DNA of 7,712 nt from QQUD01 sp039029915 (lineage in GTDB: Bacteria > Chloroflexota > Anaerolineae > Promineifilales > Promineifilaceae), in contig JBCCFD010000398.1 of NCBI GenBank assembly GCA_039029915.1, positions 1-7,712 on the forward strand. Reading direction: 5' to 3'. The position numbers were made by a program, and so were the translations under genes. Positions within the stretch are counted from its first letter, which is position 1; each line of letters opens with the position of its first letter. The notes under the pieces are model-generated. The model searched no databases. It worked only from the letters and a program-made list of their open reading frames with translations, and was not told the origin of the DNA. Below are positions 1 to 5,348 of this stretch, in pieces.

Positions 1-192
1 AAGGTTGGCTGGCTCGTTCTCAACCCGCTGGGCTTCAATCATTTGTGGCTCTACAATGTCAATCGGTACACCCACCCGAGCATATACGTTTGCATTCGCA
101 TAGGCATCAAGAGAGCGTTCGTCGTTTGGTGCTGGCTGAGTACGTCGATACCGAATGCCAACGACCTGTAGTTTTTCAAGAGGGCGCTTCAT
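1..192 (-). CDS. Unrecognised protein, N-terminal 64 residues (runs off the window)
   Basis: The frame is open from an ATG at 192-190 to the window edge, so only the first 64 residues are visible. The start is well supported: AAGGAG (reverse complement of 201-206) lies 8 nt upstream. The peptide begins MKRPLEKLQVVGIRYRR and is mixed and charged, with no signal peptide or membrane segment, so a cytoplasmic protein is likely. A stretch reading ERSLDAYANANVYARVGVP follows, then an acidic segment rich in Glu, Pro and Asn. I do not recognise the family and assign no function. The ATG overlaps, as ATGA, the stop of a 46-codon open frame upstream (189-329) that has no start codon. The gene is in the same direction as aroC, but a hairpin-rich gap lies between them, so co-transcription is uncertain. 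The good ribosome binding site and clean frame make a real gene likely. Confidence 0.7.
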   Translation of the reverse strand, partial: MKRPLEKLQVVGIRYRRTQPAPNDERSLDAYANANVYARVGVPIDIVEPQMIEAQRVENEPANL

Positions 193-200
193 GAAAGTAA

Positions 201-206
201 CTCCTT
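201..206 (-). promoter_or_regulatory. Ribosome binding site AAGGAG for the partial gene at 1-192
   Basis: Reverse complement of CTCCTT. It matches the anti-Shine-Dalgarno sequence and sits 8 nt before the ATG at 192-190. It is the main evidence that this short partial frame is translated and that this ATG is its start. Confidence 0.7.
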
Positions 207-341
207 TTTTGCAACATAAATATATGCGAAAGTAACCCCGGTCCCGTGGTGAAAGCGGTTGGTTGATATTTGTAGCTCATTTTCAATATTCGCGCGGATA
301 GCCCGTGCAGCATTGGTAGTTTTTTTGATTCATGAAAGATA

Positions 342-457
342 TTAAGTGAAACGAAGTTCCTGTTTTGAATAAAACGACGGCAATAAACTTCGTTTCCTCG
401 AGGTTCCGAAGCTTTTATCTAACAGGGTTCTCAATTTAGAAACTTCGGAACACTTAA
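342..457. repeat. 116-bp symmetrical paired-hairpin element (MITE/REP-like)
   Basis: The ends are imperfect inverted repeats: TTAAGTG-NNN-CGAAGTT at 342-358 against its complement at 441-457. The exact centre of symmetry (between 399 and 400) is the palindrome CCTCGAGG at 396-403. Each half is itself a 49-nt hairpin. The left one pairs GAAACGAAGTT (348-358) with AACTTCGTTTC (386-396). The right one pairs GTTCCGAAG (403-411) with CTTCGGAAC (443-451). Aligning the left half with the reverse complement of the right half gives 26 of 49 identical bases. Where the stems differ (AAA/TTT on the left, TTC/GAA on the right) both sides change together, so pairing is kept. This is the architecture of a small non-autonomous repeat such as an inverted REP pair or a MITE. 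No transposase and no clear target duplication are visible. It could also act as a terminator region for the leftward aroC transcript. Mobility is inferred; the symmetry and pairing are seen directly. Confidence 0.6.
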
Positions 458-537
458 ATTTTATAATCATTTGAATGTCCCCAATGGTCAAACGCATCTC
501 CACGAGGTTCCTGCCAAACTCTTTTATAGTCAATCAT
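454..537 (-). pseudogene. Truncated 27-residue reading frame cut off at the paired-hairpin element
   Basis: An ATG at 537-535 begins 2 nt after the aroC stop codon (540-542) and reads 27 residues to a TAA at 456-454. The peptide contains the orderly stretch WQEPRGDAFDHWGHS. This resembles, from memory only, the opening of small uncharacterised proteins that start with Trp-Gln-Glu-x-Arg-Gly-Asp followed by Trp-Gly-x-Ser. After HS the resemblance is lost, and the stop lies inside the terminal TTAAGTG of the 342-457 element. The simplest reading is a gene once co-transcribed with aroC whose 3' part was lost when the repeat arrived. No good ribosome binding site is seen, but translational coupling to aroC would be possible given the 2-nt spacing. 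It could instead be a chance frame or an intact very short protein. Confidence 0.4.
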
Positions 538-539
538 AC

Positions 540-1793
540 TTATTTGAACAGCCTAAATTGGTCCACATCCACACGCTTCGCCTGATGGGCCAGCACGGCG
601 TTCATAATGCCGATGGCAAGGCGCGATTCAAGCGTTACTCCTGCCCGGACACCAACACATGGGTCGTGTCGCCCTTTGTCCAAAGTAAAGTCAATTTCCT
701 CAAGATTTTTCTGCACCGTTTGCTGGGTTTTGTTAATGGTTGAGGTCGGCTTGAACCCAACTTGAAACTGGAGCGGCATACCGGTCGTCATCCCGCCAAT
801 CAGGCCCCCATGGCTGTTTTGCTGATAGCCAGATTGCCGAATGGGGTCGTTGTTTTGACTGCCAAGCCGTTCTACAACCGCCTTGCCGTCTCCAACCTCA
901 ACGGATTGCACGGCGTGTAGCCCGCCCAGCAAGCCCATTAACTGCAGCTTTAAACTTTGATAAAGGGGATCACCCACCAGAGCAGGGGGATTAATGGCAA
1001 TCACCTCAACCACTGCCCCAATCGAATCACCGTCAAGGCGCGTCTTTTTGATCAGCGCCCCAGCCTGTTTGGCAAACTCAGCGTCAAAAGCATAAATTTC
1101 GTTGCTTTGAAGCTGCCGCTCAATGGCCTGGATTGTTTCGTTGTCGATCTGCTGATTTTTCTGATTTTGGATTAGTTGGGATAGATGTGAAGATAGATTT
1201 TGCCCAGCTTTTAAAGGCCCAACTTGCGTGATTGATGAAAGGAAGCAGGTGTTGAAATGGTTCTTCAAAAAGTGCCGCGCTATAGATCCCCCAATGACAT
1301 CACTAATCGTGCTGCGATAGCTGGAGCGACCGCCGCCGCGGATGTCAACGAAGCCCTTTGACTTGTGGTGCTTGAGCAGGTCGGTGTGGCCGGGGCGGGC
1401 TGCTCCTTCTGCCCCTTGAAACTGCTCATAATGTCGCGACTTTGTGTTCGCCGATAGAACAAGTGCGGAGATGGGCTCACCGGTGGTAAAACCGGTCTCG
1501 TAGCTGGCAGATTGAAACGTTTTTTCGTCGAGCGTAAACTGCAGGCTAGGGCCAGCCGTTAAGGCGTCGTGATCGTCTTGATAAAGCCCCGACAGCAGCA
1601 GCACCTTATCCTTTTCGTTGCGAGGTGTGCCGTGCCGATTGCTGCCCGGACGTCGTCGATTGAGATAAGGTTGAATATCATCGCGGCTGAGGCGGAGTCC
1701 GGGCGGACAGCCAAAGACGATGGTTGTGATGCCGGGGCCATGTGATTCGCCAGCACCGGCAATGCCGAAGTAGGGGCCACCTAATATTTCCAT
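540..1793 (-). CDS. aroC: Chorismate synthase (AroC family, long divergent form)
   Basis: The family converts 5-enolpyruvylshikimate-3-phosphate to chorismate, the last shared step of aromatic amino acid synthesis, using reduced FMN in the cytosol. Family landmarks are present: GESHG at 15-19 with the conserved His18, the phosphate-binding RRRPG at 46-50 and TPRNE at 56-60, RPGH at 133-136 with the second catalytic His136, GGGRSS at 153-158, GDSIGA at 255-260, EVGDG at 299-303, and RHDPCVGVRA at 375-384 with Asp377. At 417 residues it is longer than the usual 350-390. There is extra sequence at about 71-100, before TTGEP, and around 195-235. GGGRSS is followed by YRST where most members have ARET, and the region before GDSIGA lacks the usual Cys-Pro-Asp. 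All catalytic positions remain, so it is probably active. The start fits the normal N-terminus; no Shine-Dalgarno sequence is seen. It has no ACGGCCGT site, unlike its neighbours. A truncated frame begins 2 nt after its stop. Confidence 0.95.
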   Translation of the reverse strand: MEILGGPYFGIAGAGESHGPGITTIVFGCPPGLRLSRDDIQPYLNRRRPGSNRHGTPRNEKDKVLLLSGLYQDDHDALTAGPSLQFTLDEKTFQSASYETGFTTGEPISALVLSANTKSRHYEQFQGAEGAARPGHTDLLKHHKSKGFVDIRGGGRSSYRSTISDVIGGSIARHFLKNHFNTCFLSSITQVGPLKAGQNLSSHLSQLIQNQKNQQIDNETIQAIERQLQSNEIYAFDAEFAKQAGALIKKTRLDGDSIGAVVEVIAINPPALVGDPLYQSLKLQLMGLLGGLHAVQSVEVGDGKAVVERLGSQNNDPIRQSGYQQNSHGGLIGGMTTGMPLQFQVGFKPTSTINKTQQTVQKNLEEIDFTLDKGRHDPCVGVRAGVTLESRLAIGIMNAVLAHQAKRVDVDQFRLFK

Positions 1794-1826
1794 GGGTGAA
1801 GTGTATCAAAATGGAATGAGAGAAGC

Positions 1827-1855
1827 GAAACGGCCGTCACGACAACGGCCGTTTC
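1827..1855. repeat. 11-bp-stem hairpin made of two ACGGCCGT sites
   Basis: GAAACGGCCGT (1827-1837) and ACGGCCGTTTC (1845-1855) are perfect complements around the 7-nt loop CACGACA. It lies 34 bp before the aroC start on the minus strand, downstream of the DUF3159 gene. The stem is GC-rich and should be stable. On the minus strand the following bases are pyrimidine-rich (GCTTCTCTCATTCC) but not a true U-run, so a terminator or an attenuator in the aroC leader is possible but not shown. Confidence 0.55.
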
Positions 1856-1875
1856 AACGCGACTGGAACTTCTTT

Positions 1876-1916
1876 GAGTTATCCTCTAAACAAGGAAGCA
1901 AAGATTAGGATAACTC
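1876..1916. terminator. Inverted repeat downstream of the DUF3159 gene, possible terminator
   Basis: GAGTTATCCT (1876-1885) and AGGATAACTC (1907-1916) form a perfect 10-bp stem with a 21-nt loop. It lies about 75-110 nt beyond the DUF3159 stop on the minus strand, in the same gap as the ACGGCCGT hairpin. No U-run follows on either strand, so factor-independent termination is doubtful. It may serve instead as an RNA 3'-end stabiliser or a protein site. Confidence 0.35.
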
Positions 1917-1988
1917 TTGTCCAAGAGGAGCAGGTAATCTAATAAACGATGATGATTCGATTTTTCCGACACGAATTTGGAGAATTTT

Positions 1989-2525
1989 CTAAAAACCGCT
2001 TTTTTGGCTGATCCAAGGTGGAGGCGTATCTGCCTTAAACTCTTCCGTGCTAGGGCCCTGCAGGTTGAGAAGCCGCCAACGGCCGTAAAAGTAGCTGACA
2101 ATAAGGAGTAACGTGGTGGCCGGCCAGCCAGAGAGCAGTTGAGTGAGGGCCAGTTGTTCAATGGCATCAGTTTGGAAGAGCGACCACTGTAGCAAAGTGC
2201 GCAGGCCAAAAAAGACGGCCCATGCGAAGGTGACTTCACTGTAAGCGGGGCGCACTTTGGGGTGCCAATACCAGCCGAGGGGCCAGCGGCGAGTGATGTA
2301 GCTGGTGAAAGCTACCAACGGCCGTTTCATGATTAAGCTAACGAGACAGACAACGGCCGTTATCCCTCCAATGCCGATCGTAGGCAGAAAGCCAGCCGTA
2401 ACGCCAAATCGTCTGGCGATAAAGAGGGCGAGCAATAAAACAACAACACCCAGCCCAATTGAGCGGCCTGTTTTTCCCGACGAGACGAGCTTAAATTCGT
2501 TTAATAACTCCTGAAGTCTGTTCAT
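1989..2525 (-). CDS. DUF3159 family membrane protein
   Basis: A 178-residue polytopic membrane protein. Hydrophobic segments lie at about 23-38, 47-65, 98-113 and 133-148, with short charged loops between. The block from about 88 to 148 (HPKVRPAYSEVTFAWAVFF, then LRTLLQW, then LLSGWP and SYFYGRWRL) matches my memory of DUF3159 proteins, which read HP-x-x-R-x-AY-x-x-x-T-x-x-WA and then GWP-x-x-x-L. The domain has no established biochemical function, so none is given. The Pro/Trp-rich tail (PPPWISQ) is probably cytoplasmic. ATG at 2525-2523 was chosen. A GTG at 2549-2547 would add 8 residues but has no ribosome binding site; the ATG has only a weak AGG 12 nt upstream. The gene carries three ACGGCCGT sites and is divergent from the DoxX-like gene at 2790, with which it may share control elements. 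A DoxX relationship is not suggested by its sequence. Confidence 0.8.
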   Translation of the reverse strand: MNRLQELLNEFKLVSSGKTGRSIGLGVVVLLLALFIARRFGVTAGFLPTIGIGGITAVVCLVSLIMKRPLVAFTSYITRRWPLGWYWHPKVRPAYSEVTFAWAVFFGLRTLLQWSLFQTDAIEQLALTQLLSGWPATTLLLIVSYFYGRWRLLNLQGPSTEEFKADTPPPWISQKSGF

Positions 2526-2557
2526 TAATGTAAATTGCCTGCTTGTCACAAAAATAT

Positions 2558-2573
2558 GATGACATTCGTCATC
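2558..2573. promoter_or_regulatory. Operator-like dyad in the divergent promoter region
   Basis: GATGAC-ATTC-GTCATC is a perfect 6-bp dyad with a 4-bp spacer, 33 bp upstream of the DUF3159 ATG. The half-site GTCATCT (2568-2574) recurs at 2762-2768, just before the ribosome binding site of the DoxX-like gene. This is the size and symmetry of a dimeric repressor site. Between possible minus-strand promoter elements TTTCAC (2577-2582) and CATATT it would block transcription. The promoter elements are weak matches. Confidence 0.3.
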
Positions 2574-2624
2574 TGAGTGAAACCTATTTTTTGGGTATCA
2601 TGTAGTTATGAAAATGATTCTGTT

Positions 2625-2733
2625 AAGTAATTTTCAACAAATATCTTGAATATAAATTGGTTGATGAAAATTACTTACAGGAGAACAAAAATTTTTACGA
2701 AGCTGTTTTATTTCAAGATACTTTTTGTTCTCC
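2625..2733. repeat. Two adjacent hairpins with complementary loops (kissing-loop element)
   Basis: Hairpin A pairs AAGTAATTTTCA (2625-2636) with TGAAAATTACTT (2665-2676); beyond one A-A mismatch the stem adds CAA/TTG. Three bases later, hairpin C pairs GGAGAACAAAAA (2680-2691) with TTTTTGTTCTCC (2722-2733), again 12 of 12. TATCTTGAA in loop A (2642-2650) is the exact complement of TTCAAGATA in loop C (2712-2720). The loops could therefore pair with each other by 9 bp while both stems form. Seen another way, the two hairpins are diverged inverted copies: the loops stay alike (TATCTTGAA then ATAAA) while the stems differ wholly but still pair. If transcribed, this would be in the leader of the DoxX-like gene, 57-165 nt before its ATG. 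A repeat element like the one at 342-457 is the main alternative. The pairings are seen; any function is inferred. Confidence 0.6.
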
Positions 2734-2773
2734 ACATAATGGAAGAAAAGATCAAAAAAATGTCATCTACCTA

Positions 2774-2779
2774 AGAGGA
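2774..2779 (+). promoter_or_regulatory. Ribosome binding site AGAGGA for the DoxX-like gene
   Basis: AGAGGA lies 10 nt before the ATG at 2790. It favours that ATG over the in-frame ATG at codon 12 (2823), which has no such site and would leave a shorter signal sequence. Confidence 0.5.
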
Positions 2780-2789
2780 ATGAATTCAG

Positions 2790-4214
2790 ATGTTTCAAAT
2801 AAAGCAACAGTCTAATCTTACAATGGTTCGCACGATTGTGCTGGCTGGATTAGGTGTTTTGATTCTTGGGCTAGTGCAGCCTGCCTCAGCTCATGTCAAG
2901 TGGTTCACTGATTTTAATTATTTAGAACGGCCGTTAACGCTGGCCGAAATTATGACGCCCACCTTCATCGCGCTGGCCCTGTTAAGTTTTGTGGTCATTG
3001 GCGGTATGGTGGTGATTGATAAGCAGTTAGACCAAACGGGCTGGTACGGCCGTATCAACCAGTGGCTTATTCAACAGCAATCCTACAGCGTTGTAGTCAT
3101 GCGCATTGCGATGGCGACATTATTACTGGTTTCTTGGTCGAGCAACGCTATCCTTGCCCCTGAGCTAAGCTCAAACTTGGCGTGGCTCGTCTGGCTCCAA
3201 TTTATTTTGGCATTGATGCTGCTGTTCCCCAAAATGACGCCCTATGCGGGAGCGGGCCTTATTGGACTATACCTGCTGAGCATCATTGAGTTTGGCTTTT
3301 TTCACCTGCTAGACTATTTGCACTATGCGGGGATTGGCTTTTATTTACTAACGAGTCAGATGAAAGACGATCGTATTCGCGGTTTGGGGTTACCAGCCCT
3401 GTACGCCACTATCGGATTTTCGCTGATTTGGTTAGGCTTTGAAAAGCTCGTTTATCCCGGCTGGAGCCTGTATTTAATTGAGCAAACCCCACAGCTGGCG
3501 CTGGGCCTGCCGCCTGAATTTTTCTTGCAGGGAGCGGCGTTTGTGGAGATTTCACTGGGATATTTGCTGTTGATCGGTCTATTGGAACGGCCGTTAGCGG
3601 CTATCATTACCCTTGTCTTTTTCACCACGACGCTCGTTTTTGGCAAAGTCGAGGTGATTGGGCACACACCTTTGCACGCGGCCCTGATCGTTTTCTTGTT
3701 TAACGGACCCGGGCATGTGTACAAGCCCCCGATTGGTATTCATAAAAGGCTGAACTGGCGGGTGATGTTTGCGACGGTTAATTTGGTTGTGATCTTGCTG
3801 CTGTTTGGATTTAGCTATACGGCCACGGCGCAAAGCCAATATGAAACGGCCGTTGCTAACGCTACCGACCACAGCAGTGGCGTGCTTGATTTAACCGAGG
3901 AGGCGTTGATTCCCGAAGTGACCTTGATTGAAGTGATCGCTGAAAACCCAAATAGCTACAACCTGCACGTGGAAATAGATAACTGGCAATTTACGCCAGC
4001 CTTAACGGGCGAAGATACCATTCTAAACGAAGGGCACGCCCACGTTTATGTGAATGGTGAAAAGGTGGGACGCATGTATGGGTTCTGGTTCCATCTCGGG
4101 GAGTTGCCTGAAGGTGAAAATCACATTGTGGTGACCTTAAATGGGAATGATCACACTGATTTTGTGGCAAACGGCGAATTGCTTGGCGGTGAAGTAACCA
4201 TCACGGTTGAGTAA
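2790..4214 (+). CDS. DoxX-like membrane protein with His-rich extracytoplasmic C-terminal domain
   Basis: A 474-residue membrane protein. Residues 12-34 look like a signal peptide ending PASA; cleavage there would leave the mature protein starting HVKWF. About eight to ten hydrophobic segments follow (near 55-75, 101-118, 128-147, 152-170, 200-217, 245-265, 268-287, 294-306 and 325-344). The part from about 205 to 305, with GFEKLVYPGW, FVEISLGYLLLIGLLERP and a further two hydrophobic stretches, has the DoxX/DoxD pattern. DoxX-type proteins are small quinone-linked or redox-associated membrane subunits of varied role, so no reaction is assigned. After the last membrane segment comes a linker and a beta-rich domain (about 375-474) containing EGHAHVYVNGEKVGRMYG and then WFHLGELPEGENH. 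It has six His in about 65 residues and should face the periplasm or cell exterior. Metal binding is a guess from the histidines. Four ACGGCCGT sites lie in the gene. It is divergent from the DUF3159 gene. Confidence 0.75.
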   Translation: MFQIKQQSNLTMVRTIVLAGLGVLILGLVQPASAHVKWFTDFNYLERPLTLAEIMTPTFIALALLSFVVIGGMVVIDKQLDQTGWYGRINQWLIQQQSYSVVVMRIAMATLLLVSWSSNAILAPELSSNLAWLVWLQFILALMLLFPKMTPYAGAGLIGLYLLSIIEFGFFHLLDYLHYAGIGFYLLTSQMKDDRIRGLGLPALYATIGFSLIWLGFEKLVYPGWSLYLIEQTPQLALGLPPEFFLQGAAFVEISLGYLLLIGLLERPLAAIITLVFFTTTLVFGKVEVIGHTPLHAALIVFLFNGPGHVYKPPIGIHKRLNWRVMFATVNLVVILLLFGFSYTATAQSQYETAVANATDHSSGVLDLTEEALIPEVTLIEVIAENPNSYNLHVEIDNWQFTPALTGEDTILNEGHAHVYVNGEKVGRMYGFWFHLGELPEGENHIVVTLNGNDHTDFVANGELLGGEVTITVE

Positions 4215-4272
4215 CCTCAGGTTCCGTACATTTAGATTCCCATCAGTTGATTCTTGACAGAACAGTAGTGGG

Positions 4273-4321
4273 TGCCGCGATTTACATGGATGATCATAGA
4301 GAGTCCACGTGTGTCGCGGCA
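4273..4321. terminator. Weak inverted repeat between convergent genes
   Basis: TGCCGCGA (4273-4280) and TCGCGGCA (4314-4321) form a perfect 8-bp GC-rich stem with a 33-nt loop. They lie in the 115-bp gap between two converging genes, where a bidirectional terminator is expected. The long loop and the lack of U-runs keep this uncertain. Confidence 0.3.
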
Positions 4322-4329
4322 TCTGCTGG

Positions 4330-5217
4330 CTAATTGTCTTCAATATTTCCCGATTTCTTCAGCCGCTCTAATCGCTCGGATTCATTGGCGATTAACCAAT
4401 CATCTTGGGATAAGATGTAATACGCTTTGGCAAAGTGGGGGATAGCCTTATATTTCTGACCCATTGCAAAAAGCGTTTCGCCTAGCTCCTCCTGCACATA
4501 CCCATCATCATCTTCTAGCTCAGCATACGCCCGTTCGAGCTGTTTTTGAACGTCTAGCGACTCATCCAGCCGATTGAGGAGACGGTACATCTTGCCGATA
4601 CACCAGCGGGCGATGCGTTCTCTGCCTGCGTTTGGGATTTCGTCAATAAAGAAAGCTTGGGTTTGTTCAAACATTGCCAATGCTTCTTCATACTTTCCCT
4701 GATCGTGATACGTCCAGCCGATGTTGTTGCTTAAACTACCTATCCATCGTCTGGCACGCGCGCTGGTTGTCTTTTTAGCTGCCTCCATAGCGATAAGATT
4801 CCACGCCATTTGGGCCTCTAAATCGCCGTCAAGCACGCCCATCATGTGGGCGGCATCGATGGTGTAAAAATCTTCGCCGTTTGCTTGGCTCAGTTCATAC
4901 GCTTGGAGAAATAACGGCCGTGCCAGCTCAGTTTGCTTGTTTGAGTTGAACGTTCGTCCACGCTCAAGCGCATACCGTATCTTAGCAACGGTTAGGGCGT
5001 CATTGAGTCGGGGTTCAACTTCATTAAGAATGGCGTGGGCTTCGTCAAATTTGCGCTGAAGCCCTTGGGTGCGGGCCAGTTGGGTAAGCAGCTGAAGCTT
5101 GGCATTGAGGTCGTTTTGGATATGCGGCTCTTGGAGAAGCTTGCGGAATTCAACGGCCGTTTCCTTCGGCTGGCTGTAGTTCCATATTTCATCAAAAAGG
5201 GGAATGTTCTGTGACAT
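4330..5217 (-). CDS. TPR-repeat protein
   Basis: A 295-residue soluble protein, nearly all helical, built of tetratricopeptide-type repeats. The clearest are at about 39-72 (QRKFDEAHAILNEVEP), 78-111 (ELARPLFLQAYELSQ), 160-193 (NNIGWTYHDQGKYEEALAMF) and 241-272 (GQKYKAIPHFAKAYYIL); degenerate units lie between at 117-150 and 201-235. There is no signal peptide, membrane segment or enzymatic domain, so a cytoplasmic scaffold or protein-binding role is the family expectation; the partner is unknown. Two starts are plausible. ATG at 5217 has a full AGGAGG only 4 nt upstream. ATG at 5238 adds 7 residues (MSGRGGA) and has GGAG 5 nt upstream. I chose 5217 for its stronger site, but the other is nearly as good. 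Two ACGGCCGT sites are inside. It converges on the DoxX-like gene and lies downstream of the lipoprotein gene, separated by a 28-bp palindrome. Confidence 0.85.
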   Translation of the reverse strand: MSQNIPLFDEIWNYSQPKETAVEFRKLLQEPHIQNDLNAKLQLLTQLARTQGLQRKFDEAHAILNEVEPRLNDALTVAKIRYALERGRTFNSNKQTELARPLFLQAYELSQANGEDFYTIDAAHMMGVLDGDLEAQMAWNLIAMEAAKKTTSARARRWIGSLSNNIGWTYHDQGKYEEALAMFEQTQAFFIDEIPNAGRERIARWCIGKMYRLLNRLDESLDVQKQLERAYAELEDDDGYVQEELGETLFAMGQKYKAIPHFAKAYYILSQDDWLIANESERLERLKKSGNIEDN

Positions 5218-5221
5218 AGCG

Positions 5222-5227
5222 CCTCCT
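5222..5227 (-). promoter_or_regulatory. AGGAGG ribosome binding site inside an alternative start of the TPR gene
   Basis: Reverse complement of the CCTCCT-type stretch in 5221-5230. It is 4 nt from the ATG at 5217 and lies within the codons of the longer form starting at 5238. Both starts having their own purine-rich site makes the true N-terminus undecided from sequence alone. Confidence 0.5.
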
Positions 5228-5281
5228 CTGCCACTCATTTGTTCTCCGCGGATATGATAAACGAAACGGCCGTGTTTTCAA

Positions 5282-5309
5282 GTAGGGACATAGCGCGCTA
5301 TGTCCCTAC
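5282..5309. repeat. Perfect 28-bp palindrome
   Basis: GTAGGGACATAGCG (5282-5295) is followed at once by its exact complement (5296-5309), with no spacer and no mismatch. The next bases outward (A and G) do not pair. It lies 40 bp beyond the lipoprotein stop and 44 bp before the upper TPR start, both on the minus strand, with an ACGGCCGT site (5266-5273) next to it. As RNA it would fold into a strong hairpin, so it may end the lipoprotein transcript, but no U-run follows. A dispersed genomic repeat is an equal possibility. Confidence 0.65.
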
Positions 5310-5348
5310 GGTTACCGTCAAACTTAACTAGATCACTGATTGCAGCGC

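Noticed and set aside
342..533. 63-residue minus-strand frame after aroC
   Set aside because: It relies on a TTG start, runs straight through the two hairpins of the 342-457 element, and is out of frame with the more protein-like ATG frame at 537.
471..743. 90-residue plus-strand frame
   Set aside because: It lies opposite the conserved C-terminal part of chorismate synthase and has no ribosome binding site.
1886..2239. 117-residue minus-strand frame
   Set aside because: It overlaps the DUF3159 gene in another frame, is Ser/Cys/Arg-rich as expected of a shadow, and has no start signal.
4137..4343. 68-residue minus-strand frame in the convergent gap
   Set aside because: It overlaps the ends of both flanking genes and has no family resemblance or start signal.
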